Of a stretch of 64,000 bases of DNA, positions 35,514 to 45,088 are shown in pieces. Position numbers and translations under genes: made by a program. The stretch comes from Lachnospiraceae bacterium UBA7179 (GTDB lineage: Bacteria > Bacillota > Clostridia > Lachnospirales > Lachnospiraceae), in NCBI GenBank assembly GCA_002491195.1, contig DKVL01000107.1, forward strand, positions 10,837-74,836. Reading direction: 5' to 3'. The stretch's first letter is position 1. Each line of letters starts with the position of its first letter. The notes under the pieces were generated by a model that saw nothing but the letters and a program-made list of their open reading frames with translations, was not told the DNA's origin and did no database searches.

Positions 35514-35559
35514 AAAAAAGAACTGCCTGCTGCTGTAATTATGCCAGGCGGTTCTTTTT
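35514..35559 (+). terminator. Rubrerythrin terminator
   Basis: An A-rich arm ending GAACTGCCTG (to 35529) pairs with CAGGCGGTTC (35544-35553), followed by TTTTT. It begins about seven bases after the stop. The remaining 35560-35717 gap shows a further AAGGAACCGT repeat-like word near 35689 and no gene. Confidence 0.85.
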
Positions 35560-35717
35560 ACAGTTTATTCACCCTATGAGACACGTCTTCCCCTGAAAGG
35601 CAAATCCATATTTCCTGATCTGTCCTTCACTAAAACCTTCCGAAAACAGTTCCGCAACATACTTCTTTTCCACAATCTATAAATACTAAGGAACCGTGTT
35701 AGAAATTATGTATTTGC

Positions 35718-36155
35718 CTAATTTTCTTCCGCCATACTCTTATAATAATCAATTACGTTTACAAAAGGAATCACAACCTTACCATTATTGAAAATATTAG
35801 CTGTAATTGCCTCTATTTTCCCTCTTGCCATACCTATTATTGCAGCAGCCCCATTTACACCAACAAGTTGTTTAAATGCCTTTTCATCAACCTCGCCCCT
35901 TGAAAGGAATGCTCCTTCTAATGACATTTTTAATTGAAACTTTTGTTCTTCCGATTGTTCCACTTCAACTTTAAAATCAAGTGTCATTTGAGAAAAAAAT
36001 CCATCCTCAACACTCTCAAAATATGGCTCATTAATATTAAGTCCAAAATTTCTTTTCGCCTCTCTCTCAACATCAACGATACTATTCTCAACAGAAATAC
36101 TTTTGATTGTTGTACCAACCAATTCTATTCCAGCTGCTATCAAATTTAATTCCAT
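35718..36155 (-). CDS. SecB-like chaperone of a TAC-type module
   Basis: A 145-residue protein. The second half follows the SecB fold pattern: LKMSLEGAFLSRGEV, then NGAAAIIGMARGKIEAITANIF and VVIPFVNVIDYYK, with the strand-turn-helix layout of the SecB C-terminal region. The start codon overlaps the antitoxin stop by one base (TAATG), so translation is coupled. Gram-positive bacteria normally lack SecB; SecB-like proteins next to HigBA-type pairs are the chaperone part of toxin-antitoxin-chaperone systems, where they protect the antitoxin. Similarity is at pattern level only and should be tested by structure prediction. Confidence 0.65.
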   Translation of the reverse strand: MELNLIAAGIELVGTTIKSISVENSIVDVEREAKRNFGLNINEPYFESVEDGFFSQMTLDFKVEVEQSEEQKFQLKMSLEGAFLSRGEVDEKAFKQLVGVNGAAAIIGMARGKIEAITANIFNNGKVVIPFVNVIDYYKSMAEEN

Positions 36156-36556
36156 TATGCAATAGCCTCCTTATTTGGAAGATATGATGCCCACCCACCT
36201 TTTTTTCTTCTCATTGAAGAGATATCTGAATCCCACCTGACAATCGTATAATCAGATTTTGCAAAAGGCTTTTCTAAACTTACAGATAATTCCAAATCAA
36301 TCTTCTGACAAATCTCATTCAATGTCTTTATTGTAAAATTATACTCCCTGCTTTCCCACTTAGAAACCATCCCTTGAGATACACCCATATACTCTGCAAA
36401 CTCTTGTTGCGTCATACCCATTTCTATTCTGCATCTTTCAATTCGTGCAGAAATCTTTGCCAACTCAACCATAGTTTTCACTTCAGCTTCAGAAAATCCC
36501 TCTGAAATCCAATTTGCATTTTTCGCCTTTGCCAGTTTTTCTGCAATTCCCATCAT
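36155..36556 (-). CDS. HigA-like antitoxin with extended C-terminal tail
   Basis: A 133-residue protein with GGAGG before the start. An N-terminal helical stretch is followed by an XRE helix-turn-helix (GMTQQEFAEYMGVSQGMVSKWE). After the DNA-binding domain comes a tail of about 35 residues with Trp and other hydrophobic residues (IVRWDSDIS, GGWASYLPNK). This is the position of the chaperone-addiction segment in TAC antitoxins. It lies 19 bases after the toxin gene and overlaps the SecB-like gene by one base. It should bind the palindrome at 36986-37007 and repress the operon. Confidence 0.82.
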   Translation of the reverse strand: MMGIAEKLAKAKNANWISEGFSEAEVKTMVELAKISARIERCRIEMGMTQQEFAEYMGVSQGMVSKWESREYNFTIKTLNEICQKIDLELSVSLEKPFAKSDYTIVRWDSDISSMRRKKGGWASYLPNKEAIA

Positions 36557-36575
36557 TCAAACCTCCATAAAACAC

Positions 36576-36959
36576 TTAACGATCAAGCCATTGTAATCGC
36601 TTTTGAGCCGTGTTTATCGCTCTTTGATAATCTCCACTATTCTTTTCCAAAAAGGCTGTAAGTAAAATCACCGCACCCTCTGCAATCGTATATATCACTC
36701 TGACATTCTTTTTAGATTCAGGATGTCTTATGCAGTATAACCGATCTACACCATTTAATTTTTCAAATTGCGGTAGATCAATTGCCCTTTCTTTTTCTTG
36801 TTCTAACACAGCCAAGTCTTCAATTAGTTTCTGCTGATATCTTTCCCAAGGCGGATCATCTTTCCATGGCTCAGCAACCACTTTTCGAAACTCTTTTTTC
36901 ACATTTGAAATAGCATATGTATTTAATATCCCTGTTATACATATTTTGTCTATTTCCAC
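36576..36959 (-). CDS. HigB/RelE-type toxin
   Basis: A 127-residue protein beginning with GTG at 36959, eight bases after GGAGGAGG. The RelE/HigB fold is suggested by LAVLEQEKERAIDLPQFEKLNG, then LYCIRHPESKKNVRVIYTI and VILLTAFLEKNSGDYQRAINTAQKRL. Such toxins cut mRNA on the ribosome. Being first in the operon, before its antitoxin, is the usual HigBA order. Key basic residues (R88, K94, R97 region) are present but catalysis cannot be proven from sequence. Confidence 0.82.
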   Translation of the reverse strand: MEIDKICITGILNTYAISNVKKEFRKVVAEPWKDDPPWERYQQKLIEDLAVLEQEKERAIDLPQFEKLNGVDRLYCIRHPESKKNVRVIYTIAEGAVILLTAFLEKNSGDYQRAINTAQKRLQWLDR

Positions 36960-36983
36960 ATCCCAATCCTCCTCCTTTGTTTC

Positions 36984-37012
36984 ATAATATTACTTATAAG
37001 TAATATTTTCAA
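36984..37012 (-). promoter_or_regulatory. Promoter and palindromic operator of the TAC-like module
   Basis: 36986-37007 is a perfect 22-bp palindrome centred on TATA with arms AATATTACT and AGTAATATT. On the minus strand TTGAAA (37012-37007), 17 bases and TATTAT (36989-36984) make a promoter with the palindrome across its spacer. Binding by the HigA-like protein there would shut the operon. Confidence 0.78.
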
Positions 37013-37058
37013 GAGTAAATTTTCATTTTAAAGATACTATTAATGCTATCGGTACAGT

Positions 37059-37345
37059 TTACGGGAAGGAAATTGGTACAACTTTGATTCCCAGTTCTTT
37101 ACTCAATAGATACGGACTTGCAAACAGAGGCATGATCAGCCGATTTTCTGTATTGTGATATCCTCCCTCTGGAAACAAATCACACTGCTCCCTACCTTCA
37201 ATACCCTGCTCATTTTACGAAGAGAATCCTTCCATATGACAGCACCTTATAGAATGTGTCAATGTTCATCGCGTCATCCGGCGACTTGTATTCCAGAATA
37301 TTATGCCCAAGGAAGAACTTAACACGGCAAAATACACCATCATCC
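37059..37345 (-). pseudogene. Decayed gene fragments upstream of the TAC module
   Basis: Two remnants without starts. From about 37345 to 37210 one frame reads FCRVKFFLGHNILEYKSPDD, then AMNIDTFYKVLSYG and a stop; the EYKSPDD block is typical of a conserved nuclease-like family in gut clostridia. From about 37200 to 37059 another frame reads EGREQCDLFPEGGYHNTEN and RLIMPLFASPYLLSKELGIK before a stop; I do not recognise it. The bases between 37013 and 37058 show nothing. Confidence 0.5.
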
Positions 37346-37350
37346 ATTTT

Positions 37351-38610
37351 TCAAATATACCACACCGGTATCTGCAATATATTCTCCCTGAGCATTCCAA
37401 CATCCGGGCAGTTGCAGATCACGGCCCCCATCCCCCTCTGTTTTCCGGAAATCTGATCCAAAACGGAAAATGCCGAGGTCATGACCGCCTTGGCCTGCGT
37501 ATTTTTCTTGATCTCAATGGGATATAACACTCCGTTTTCCTCAATGATCAGATCAATTTCCGACTCCAATTCCAATATTTCTCCATTTTCTTTCACTTTT
37601 TTCTTATCGCGCCCGCGATAGTAGGATACAAAGTGGCGATAGTCCATCCCCTCATTCGCAAATGATTTTAAGATTTCGGACACGACAAATGTCTCAAATA
37701 TAGGCCCGCTCATTGCCCCATAAGCCAGATTCTCCGGTGACAGCCATCTCGTAAGATAGCAGACCAATCCTGTATCCCTGAAATAGAGCTTTGGCGATTT
37801 GATTGCCCTTTTCAAAACATTGGAAATGTATGGCTCTAACAAGTAAATGATTCCGGAGGCTTCTAATATGGAGATCCAGTTTTTTACTGTTGCCACATCT
37901 TTCCCAATCTCCGATGCTATGGTGGAATAATTGAGTATCTCCCCGGTTCTGGCGGCAGCTGCGATCATAAACTGCCGGAAAACGTTCAGATCGTGCACTG
38001 CTGCCAGCTCCCTGACATCCCTTTCCAGATAGGTCTTTACATAATCTGCATAGAACGCATTCCACTCTTTCTCTTCACTCTGCAATTCAGGATATCCGCC
38101 CCTATGAATCATCTCCCAGATATTCTTTGGTTTTTGCAGGGATTTTCTCCGTTCCGCCACATACTCCAGCGTGGGAAGAAAATGTTTGTTGAACGTGTCA
38201 TGCATACACTCACGCATTGATAAGCTGGAAAGTTCAACGATTCCGATTCGTCCGGACAAGGATTCGGATACATTCTGCATCAAATGAAACGGTTGGGAAC
38301 CGGACAAACAAAATAATCCTTTCTCCTCACTCTCATCACACTTGATTTTAATATAACGAAACAACTCTTTTGCTCTTTGTACTTCATCAATTGTTACAGG
38401 AGGCGCATTTAACGTCAGAAACATGTCTCCCGCCTCCCTGGCCTGCTGCTCCAGAAAAGGATCATCCAAAGACACATATTTCCTGTCAGGAAAGACTCTC
38501 TTTAACAATGTCGATTTACCTACTTGCCGCGCGCCAGTTACCATAATCGCTTTATAGGTCTTTTCATACTTGCGCAATCGCTCTTCCAACGCCCTTGAAA
38601 TATAATCCAT
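37351..38610 (-). CDS. AAA_14/DUF4143 ATPase
   Basis: A 419-residue protein after AGGGGG. The N-terminal ATPase has Walker A TGARQVGKSTLL and Walker B-like VTIDEVQRAKE with a LSGSQPF sensor. A winged-helix DUF4143 part follows (TIASEIGKDVATVKNWISILEASGIIYLLEPY). The C-terminus (ESEIDLIIEENGVLYPIEIKKN) has the PD-(D/E)XK arrangement of E/D and K residues. The family is common and of uncertain role, often found alone in gut anaerobes. Confidence 0.88.
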   Translation of the reverse strand: MDYISRALEERLRKYEKTYKAIMVTGARQVGKSTLLKRVFPDRKYVSLDDPFLEQQAREAGDMFLTLNAPPVTIDEVQRAKELFRYIKIKCDESEEKGLFCLSGSQPFHLMQNVSESLSGRIGIVELSSLSMRECMHDTFNKHFLPTLEYVAERRKSLQKPKNIWEMIHRGGYPELQSEEKEWNAFYADYVKTYLERDVRELAAVHDLNVFRQFMIAAAARTGEILNYSTIASEIGKDVATVKNWISILEASGIIYLLEPYISNVLKRAIKSPKLYFRDTGLVCYLTRWLSPENLAYGAMSGPIFETFVVSEILKSFANEGMDYRHFVSYYRGRDKKKVKENGEILELESEIDLIIEENGVLYPIEIKKNTQAKAVMTSAFSVLDQISGKQRGMGAVICNCPDVGMLRENILQIPVWYI

Positions 38611-38649
38611 ATCTATCCCCCTTGCATCAACGGCTCAAACAATCCGTGA

Positions 38650-38730
38650 GAAGAATGCCTGCCCTTGGCATTCTTCCAGTATGTAATTTAGAAATTCTTA
38701 GCGGGCGTACTTTGGCCGCTTAGAATTTCT
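38650..38730. repeat. Double-hairpin intergenic repeat
   Basis: GAAGAATGCC (38650-38659) pairs with GGCATTCTTC (38667-38676), and AGAAATTCTTAGCGG (38690-38704) pairs with CCGCTTAGAATTTCT (38716-38730) with one mismatch. A similar two-hairpin arrangement lies at 49120-49260, and a degenerate first hairpin near 46384-46410. The 38611-38864 gap holds no gene. Confidence 0.65.
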
Positions 38731-38864
38731 TTACACACTTTCCTCTTTGTAACTATTATGGCATATTTAGAATCCAATTCCAAATATGCCATAATTTTAT
38801 CATAGGTTATGCAGTTTTTCAATCATGATTCGATGTCTTTCCCCCGGAAGTTTCACTTGTTCCT

Positions 38865-40451
38865 TTACACGACCGCCTCCACGATTATTTTCCCGCCAAT
38901 CTGGATCTCTTTCACGCCAATCTCTTTCTTCTGGTTAAAATTAAAGCTCAGCATATACCCCTTGTCCCTGTGATAATAATCCAGATACTCTGTCAGCTGC
39001 TTCTCGCCGCGCTCGTTGTACTCACTGCCGTGCCAGATCTTGAGCTCCACGATAAACTGCTCGCCGAGGTAATCCACGATCACGTCCGTGCGTCTTGCAT
39101 CTCTTGTCTGCGCCTCAAGGTAATAATTCCCTGTGCCGTTTATGATCGGTTTCAGATATAGCAGAAAGAATTTTCGCCCGTATTTCTCGATGAACTTCTC
39201 CTCTTTTTCGCTGCAGATCTCCGTAAAATACGCGACAAACTTTTTCAGTACCAGATCCATATCAAGCCTGTTATCCCTGACAAACTGAATCCGGTCGCTG
39301 TCGCCCCTGGAATAAACCTCACTTTTCACAGCCTCCTCTGTCAGGAATAAATTTAGCAGATACATCTCAAAAATGCGGTTTGCGATCGCCACCTGACCGT
39401 TTCTTTCTGTCAGAAAACCAAACATCAGGCCCATACTGACTGCCTTTTCATCAGGGCTGAATGGTATTTTTTTCCCTTGATACAGAATGCCTTCCATGAT
39501 GGCGCGCAGCTCTTCGTAATTGTCAAGCTGTCTCACCATACTCTCAAAGAGCGGCGTGCTCATCTTTAACATATCTTTCACCGCTTCCGCCACGCCGTCC
39601 CTGGTCCAGGCCTGCTGTGGAGTGTCGAACCCATTGCTCCCACAGATCCTTTCATCAATGCGTTTGCATATTGTAGAGACAAGTACCGGGTAGCCTGATG
39701 TGTATGCATAGATATCCTCCGAAACAGCATGAATATCCATTCCCGTCTGATTGTCTGCCTCATACTCCTCCAGCATCGCGGCAATCTGATCTGTTGAAAA
39801 ATTCATATCAATATCAAAATCCGCCGCAATGTTCCATGGACTGTTGTACTGGTGCTCCGATTCAGGACGCAGCTTTAATTTAAGATTTTTAATACTGTAA
39901 ACGCCTGCAAGGACTACCGAATGAAAAATCGGCATCTTATCCCTTTTCAGATAATACCCTCTAAGCTGTGCCAGAAAATCGACAAAGACCTGATTGTTGC
40001 CCGCACTGTCCACCTCGTCGATCATCAGCACGATTGGTTTCAGACTATTTTTGCACATTCTGCTCAGACACACAAACAAATCCTTCAGGCTGTTATTTTC
40101 CCGCCGCACAACCTCTGTCAGAGGATCCAATAACTCCTGCCTGTCGCTGAGTCCATTGATCTCCAACATCTCAATGACTGCCTCGGCAAAAGCATGCGCA
40201 AATACAGCGGCACTTGCAAAATCTTCAGTCCCGATCTGCTGAAAATCGAGCGACAATACAATGTAGTCCTCCTTTAAATAGTCCTCCAGCGCAGCCAGCG
40301 TCGTTGTTTTTCCATACTGTCTGCCGCGGTTGATGACAAAATATTTTTTTCTGTCCACCAATATTTTTTTTATCTGTGCAATCCTGTCATCAAGTTTTAC
40401 CATATAATGTTCTTCTGGTTTGCATGCTCCTTCTGTATTAAAATACCTCAT
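38865..40451 (-). CDS. AAA-like ATPase with C-terminal PD-(D/E)XK nuclease fold
   Basis: The start at 40451 (MRYFNTEG) has AAGGG about ten bases upstream; an in-frame ATG at 40469 has none. The 528-residue product has Walker A-like NRGRQYGKTTTLAAL and Walker B VLMIDEVDSAG, then a long helical section, and a nuclease-like end (RTDVIVDYLGEQFIVELKIWHG followed by KQLTEYLDYY). It belongs to the same broad class as the genes at 17212 and 37351 but a different family. Function unknown. Confidence 0.83.
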   Translation of the reverse strand: MRYFNTEGACKPEEHYMVKLDDRIAQIKKILVDRKKYFVINRGRQYGKTTTLAALEDYLKEDYIVLSLDFQQIGTEDFASAAVFAHAFAEAVIEMLEINGLSDRQELLDPLTEVVRRENNSLKDLFVCLSRMCKNSLKPIVLMIDEVDSAGNNQVFVDFLAQLRGYYLKRDKMPIFHSVVLAGVYSIKNLKLKLRPESEHQYNSPWNIAADFDIDMNFSTDQIAAMLEEYEADNQTGMDIHAVSEDIYAYTSGYPVLVSTICKRIDERICGSNGFDTPQQAWTRDGVAEAVKDMLKMSTPLFESMVRQLDNYEELRAIMEGILYQGKKIPFSPDEKAVSMGLMFGFLTERNGQVAIANRIFEMYLLNLFLTEEAVKSEVYSRGDSDRIQFVRDNRLDMDLVLKKFVAYFTEICSEKEEKFIEKYGRKFFLLYLKPIINGTGNYYLEAQTRDARRTDVIVDYLGEQFIVELKIWHGSEYNERGEKQLTEYLDYYHRDKGYMLSFNFNQKKEIGVKEIQIGGKIIVEAVV

Positions 40452-40603
40452 TGTCTCATCCCTTGCCATTTTAATCTGCTATCTAACCTTATCATATAGT
40501 GCATTTTTAGATTACAAACGCCTGCGATATTAAATCTGCGTCTCGTATTGATTCACCCCTTCTTTTTTATATCATACACAACTTCCCTCTGTTTTACAAC
40601 CAT

Positions 40604-43600
40604 CTACTCCACCACCGCGCTGCTGCTCACGCCATCTTTACCGCGGCATTTTGTGACGATGATCTTCCTCTCGATCTGCTCCTTGAGTTCGGAGACATGG
40701 GAAATGACGCCAACTAAGCGGTTCCCCTCGGTCAGCTGCTGCAATGCTTTCATAGCCTGCCCGAGCGCCTCCTCGTCCAGTGAGCCAAACCCCTCATCCA
40801 CAAACATGGAGTCCATCTGTATCCCTCCGGCGTAGGACTGAATCTCGTCCGACAGACCAAGGGCAAGCGAAAGCGACGCCTCAAAAGTCTCACCACCGGA
40901 CAGTGTCTTGACACTGCGCTCTGTCGCATTGTAGTGGTCGATCACGCAGAGCTCGAGACCAGCCTTTTCTTTGCGGTTTTCGCTGCCCTCCTCGCGCTTG
41001 AGCTCATACTGCCCGCTGCTCATTGTCATCAGCCGCAGGTTTGCCCGGCGCAGAATCCGGTCAAAGTAGGTCATCTGGATATAAGTCTCAAGCTCGACTT
41101 TCTGCTTGCCGCTTAATGTTCCGTTCGCCGTGTCGGACAGCGCTTTCATCCAGACATATTTCTTTTCGACTGCCAGAATATTCTCCTGCTTTGCTGTCAC
41201 TTTCCCATAGATCTCACGGTTGGTAGAGACAGCCGTTTTCTTCTGGTCACGCTGTTCATTCCGCTCCTTTTTCTCCTGCTGCCACTTTTCCCGCCGCGCA
41301 AGCACATCTTCCTCCTGCATTTTAGCCGCGTCGCCAGCTGCGTCCAGCTGCTTTTTCAGGGTTTCGACAGCCGCCAGCAGACGTCCTTTGCGGTCCTTAT
41401 ACGCTTCGTACTGCTCTTTTGCCGTCTGGAACGCTTTTTGCAATGTCTGGATGCGCTGGGTCAATGCCTGAATCTGCCGTTCGACGGACTCCTTGGGCTC
41501 TGTTCCCAGCTGTTCCTGCAGGCTGACGATTTCCTTTGTCTTAGCGCTGCTCTCCGCTGTCTGCTTTGTCAGGAAAACTTCAGCTTTCTGTATGTCATGA
41601 ACAAGTGCCTTGATCGTTTCCTCTGTCTCTGGAATCTTCTGCTCAAGACGCTGTTTTGTCAGGAGTTTCCCGCGATTTTGTTCCAGCTCTTCCAACAGCC
41701 CGTTTAACTGCTTTTCTAACTGCTGTGTGATACGGCCGACGCTATCGTGCAATACTTCCGCTGGAATCTCTGCGGACTCTGGATTGATACCGCCAAGCTG
41801 TGGTTCCTGTACGCAAAGGCTCTGTGATTCTTGATCCTGGAGACTCTTAAGAAGCCGCCCTGCCTTCTCTCTTTGCAGGCTCTTGATTCCCTCTAGTTCC
41901 TTCTCCAGATTGACAATGACTGCATTGCTTGCTGACAAGACCTCTTCTGCCTGCCTGTGCTGTGTTTCCAGCTGTCTGCGAAACGCGATTGATTTTGACA
42001 GTGCTGCAGCGCACTTTGATAACTTTTGCGCATTATTTTTTATACTGGAAAGCATCGACTGTAATGTTTGCTGTACACTATGTTCTGTGTTATTTGCATC
42101 CCTAACGTATTCTGACACTTCATTCCACTCTTTGATCTGCGCGATATGTTCTAACACTTCCCCACACAGTTTCCCGGCTTTCTCCATCTCGTTTGTAATC
42201 TGTTTCTGCAATGTCCGATCCTGTCCTGTGCATTCTGCCTGCCGTGACGCCTGTTCTCCGATCTGTTCCTGCAGCTGCCTTTTTTCTTCCTCGCAGCCTT
42301 CCTCCTCGCGGGTTAGCTGTTCCTGACGCTTTTTATCCGCCGCTGCCTGCTTGAACTGTTCCCTGCACTGTGCAAGTCTCTGCTGCAGGTATTGTACCAT
42401 CGCCTGTTCTTCTGTGCCAACGGTATCCGGAAACTGCAGCTGTGCGATCATCTGCTCCCACTGACGGCGCTTCTCGTCAAGTTTGCCCTGCACTGCCGCC
42501 AAAGCCTGGTTTTCCTGCTGTAACAGTGTATTCAGCTTATTCTGCGTTGTCTCCCCCTCTTTGATCCGCTTGTCCAATTCCTCTTTGCGGCTCTGATCGC
42601 CCTCTGCCTTTTTCACAGCCGCAGCAAGCTCCTTTGCTTTCGCCTTGAGCTGCTGTTCTTTCTCTGCAAGCTGACTTTGCAGCTTCAAAATATCGATCTC
42701 GCCAACTCCTTCTGACACCGCTGTCGGCTCATCACCGTAAACGGTCCTGCGCTCACGCACTTCACCAAAAACACTGTCCGCGAGCTCTGATACAACCTGT
42801 CTCTGCTCTTCCAGTCGTTCTTTACTATGCCCTGCCGTGACACTGAGCCCCTCTGCCTTTTTCTCTGCTTCTGTAAACAGTTTCTTCTTGCTCTCGACTT
42901 CCTCTTTCTCTGGCGCTGTCTTTGGGATTTGTGCAAGGATTGGGTGATGTGTGGAACCGCAGACAGGGCAAAGCGCTCCCTCCTGTAAGAAGCGTGCGAG
43001 CATTCCCGCCTGCGCGTCCAAAAAGCGCTGCTCCGTATCTCTATAATCTGCGCCGATCTGCTCCTTTTCAACTGCAGCCTGCTGATATGCTTCCTGTGCG
43101 GCACGCAGACTGGTCTCCTGTTTCTCGAAAAGTTTGATTTCACCTGACAGCTTCTTGCAAGTGTGTTTTTGTTCCTCAATGTCTTTTTGTTCCTGCACAA
43201 GCTTTAAGATACGGGTATCTGCGTCTTTTACACGCTCCCACTCATCGCGCCAAAGCGCCTGCTGTCTCTGATGTGCCTCTGTCTGCTCCTGTGCCTTGTG
43301 CTGTGCCGCCTCGCGCTCCGCTGCAGCCTGAACAAGCGCGCACAGCTCCTCCCTTTGCCCCTCGAACTCTGTGAGCTGTTCTTTTGCGCGATCCGTCTTA
43401 TGCTGCCACTGGATTTCCGTCTCCCCCGCGTTTTTCAGGCGCTCAAGCTCTGCTCTGCGCTGCGACTGCACCTCGCAGAGCGATGCCTCTTCTTTCTGTA
43501 ACTTCGCAATCGTACCGGCAATCTGCTGCCGCTGGTTTTGGTTTTTCTTCTGTTCCGTCTGCGCCTGCTCTAACAGTTTTTCCTGCTCTGCAAGCCTTTT

Positions 43601-45007
43601 TCGCAATTCCTCTGTCACAGAAAGCAGTGTATCCCTGTCCGACAATTGCGCGATCTTTTCCTGCAGCTGCGCAGTCTTTACCGCAAGCGCCGCCGCGTGT
43701 TCCTGCTCGTTGACAAGGCTCTGTTTTGTCTCCTGCTGCCGCGTTAATTCCTGCTCCCAGCTGCTTTGCTGCTGCCGCAGACTCGTGATCTGCTGCTGCA
43801 CTTTTTCCTTATGATTTTCCAGCCGCGCCTTTTCCTCGCCAGCAAGGGCAAGTGCCTTCAACGCTTCCGAATCCTCCTTTAACGTTGTCTCCAACCTCTG
43901 CTGCCGTTCTGCCAACTCCTGTTTGCGCTCTGTCTCCTGCCTGATTGCCTTTTGCATCCTAGTAAGCGCTTCCTGTGCCTGCTGCAAGTGATCAAACAGC
44001 CCAAGATTTTTCTGCTGTTCCCTGACTACAAGCGTAAGCTGTCCGCACTCTGCCTCATTCTGCTCTGCCTCGCGGTAATGCTCCGCACTCTCCTGCAGCT
44101 CGGGCTCCAACTGCACCAACAGTTCCTGATTTTTGGAAAGTTCTTCCTGCTGCTGACGGATTTTATGGATATTGCCGATCAGCTGGTTTTCCTGTTCAAT
44201 CTTCCGATCCAGTCCTTCAATCTGTTGGTCCAGTTCCTTTAATATGGCTTCATCCTGCGTGCAAAGCTGCCCCAGCACCTCCAGCCCCTCAACAACCCTT
44301 CCGTCAAATTTTTCCTTTTGCATCTGCCGCATCTTCTCCGCCGCCGGCGTGTCCTGCGCGCACACAATGCTATCCATATACTGGCTGATACTCCGTTTCA
44401 GTTCGCTGTATTCCACCCACTGTTCTTTGACCGCATCCTTGAGTTTCCCCTGTAATGTCTGATACAGCCCTGTCTTAAAAATCTGCCGGAAGATATTTCC
44501 CCGCTCCTCCGTGCCTGCCAGTAACAATTTCTGAAAATCGCCCTGCGCGATCATCGCGATCTGTGTAAACTGCCTCCGGTCCAGACCGATCAGATCCGTC
44601 ACCGCCTTTGTCACTTCTTTCGATTTTGTGACGGGCGCTCTGTCGTCGGGATAAACCAGCTCTGCCTCCGCCTTCTGCGTCGTGTAGCCCGTCCCTCTCC
44701 CCTTGGGGCGCTGATACTCCGGATTGCGTTTTACCTGATAACACTTTCCTCGATGTTCAAAGGTAAACAGCACAAAGGTCGGCACTTCGTCTCCCGCGTA
44801 TTTGCTGCGAAACATATCGGCCTTCCGCACATCGCCGCTTGCCTCCCCATACAAGGCAAACACGATCGCATCAAAAATCGTCGTTTTCCCCGCACCGGTA
44901 TCTCCGGTGATCAGATACAACCCCTGTCTGCCCAAACGCCCAAAATCAATCTCTGTATTGCCCGCATATGGTCCGAAAGCACTTAAAATCAGCTTTACTG
45001 GTTTCAT
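40604..45007 (-). CDS. sbcC: SbcC, ATPase subunit of the SbcCD nuclease
   Basis: A 1467-residue SMC-like protein. Walker A is GDTGAGKTT at about 35-43, the zinc-hook CPVCGSTHHP is in the middle of two long coiled-coil arms, and the C-terminal lobe has the signature LSGGETFEASLSLALGLS and Walker B FVDEGFGSLDEEAL. With SbcD it processes hairpins and protein-blocked DNA ends. It is longer than many SbcC proteins because of extended Gln/Glu-rich coiled coils. It follows sbcD, 55 bases apart. Confidence 0.95.
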   Translation of the reverse strand: MKPVKLILSAFGPYAGNTEIDFGRLGRQGLYLITGDTGAGKTTIFDAIVFALYGEASGDVRKADMFRSKYAGDEVPTFVLFTFEHRGKCYQVKRNPEYQRPKGRGTGYTTQKAEAELVYPDDRAPVTKSKEVTKAVTDLIGLDRRQFTQIAMIAQGDFQKLLLAGTEERGNIFRQIFKTGLYQTLQGKLKDAVKEQWVEYSELKRSISQYMDSIVCAQDTPAAEKMRQMQKEKFDGRVVEGLEVLGQLCTQDEAILKELDQQIEGLDRKIEQENQLIGNIHKIRQQQEELSKNQELLVQLEPELQESAEHYREAEQNEAECGQLTLVVREQQKNLGLFDHLQQAQEALTRMQKAIRQETERKQELAERQQRLETTLKEDSEALKALALAGEEKARLENHKEKVQQQITSLRQQQSSWEQELTRQQETKQSLVNEQEHAAALAVKTAQLQEKIAQLSDRDTLLSVTEELRKRLAEQEKLLEQAQTEQKKNQNQRQQIAGTIAKLQKEEASLCEVQSQRRAELERLKNAGETEIQWQHKTDRAKEQLTEFEGQREELCALVQAAAEREAAQHKAQEQTEAHQRQQALWRDEWERVKDADTRILKLVQEQKDIEEQKHTCKKLSGEIKLFEKQETSLRAAQEAYQQAAVEKEQIGADYRDTEQRFLDAQAGMLARFLQEGALCPVCGSTHHPILAQIPKTAPEKEEVESKKKLFTEAEKKAEGLSVTAGHSKERLEEQRQVVSELADSVFGEVRERRTVYGDEPTAVSEGVGEIDILKLQSQLAEKEQQLKAKAKELAAAVKKAEGDQSRKEELDKRIKEGETTQNKLNTLLQQENQALAAVQGKLDEKRRQWEQMIAQLQFPDTVGTEEQAMVQYLQQRLAQCREQFKQAAADKKRQEQLTREEEGCEEEKRQLQEQIGEQASRQAECTGQDRTLQKQITNEMEKAGKLCGEVLEHIAQIKEWNEVSEYVRDANNTEHSVQQTLQSMLSSIKNNAQKLSKCAAALSKSIAFRRQLETQHRQAEEVLSASNAVIVNLEKELEGIKSLQREKAGRLLKSLQDQESQSLCVQEPQLGGINPESAEIPAEVLHDSVGRITQQLEKQLNGLLEELEQNRGKLLTKQRLEQKIPETEETIKALVHDIQKAEVFLTKQTAESSAKTKEIVSLQEQLGTEPKESVERQIQALTQRIQTLQKAFQTAKEQYEAYKDRKGRLLAAVETLKKQLDAAGDAAKMQEEDVLARREKWQQEKKERNEQRDQKKTAVSTNREIYGKVTAKQENILAVEKKYVWMKALSDTANGTLSGKQKVELETYIQMTYFDRILRRANLRLMTMSSGQYELKREEGSENRKEKAGLELCVIDHYNATERSVKTLSGGETFEASLSLALGLSDEIQSYAGGIQMDSMFVDEGFGSLDEEALGQAMKALQQLTEGNRLVGVISHVSELKEQIERKIIVTKCRGKDGVSSSAVVE

Positions 45008-45037
45008 CTACGCTCTGCCCCTTTCATTTATTCAATC

Positions 45038-45088
45038 AGGAACTGTCCAAAATGATGCCAGGTCATCGGCAGTCTCCGGACAGTTCCT
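45038..45088. repeat. Small inverted-repeat element between sbcC and sbcD
   Basis: AGGAACTGTCC (45038-45048) and GGACAGTTCCT (45078-45088) are perfect 11-bp inverted repeats about 30 bases apart. The right half supplies the last codons and stop of sbcD (the frame ends KELSGDCR). The ends match the dispersed AGGAACTGT family. Confidence 0.7.
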
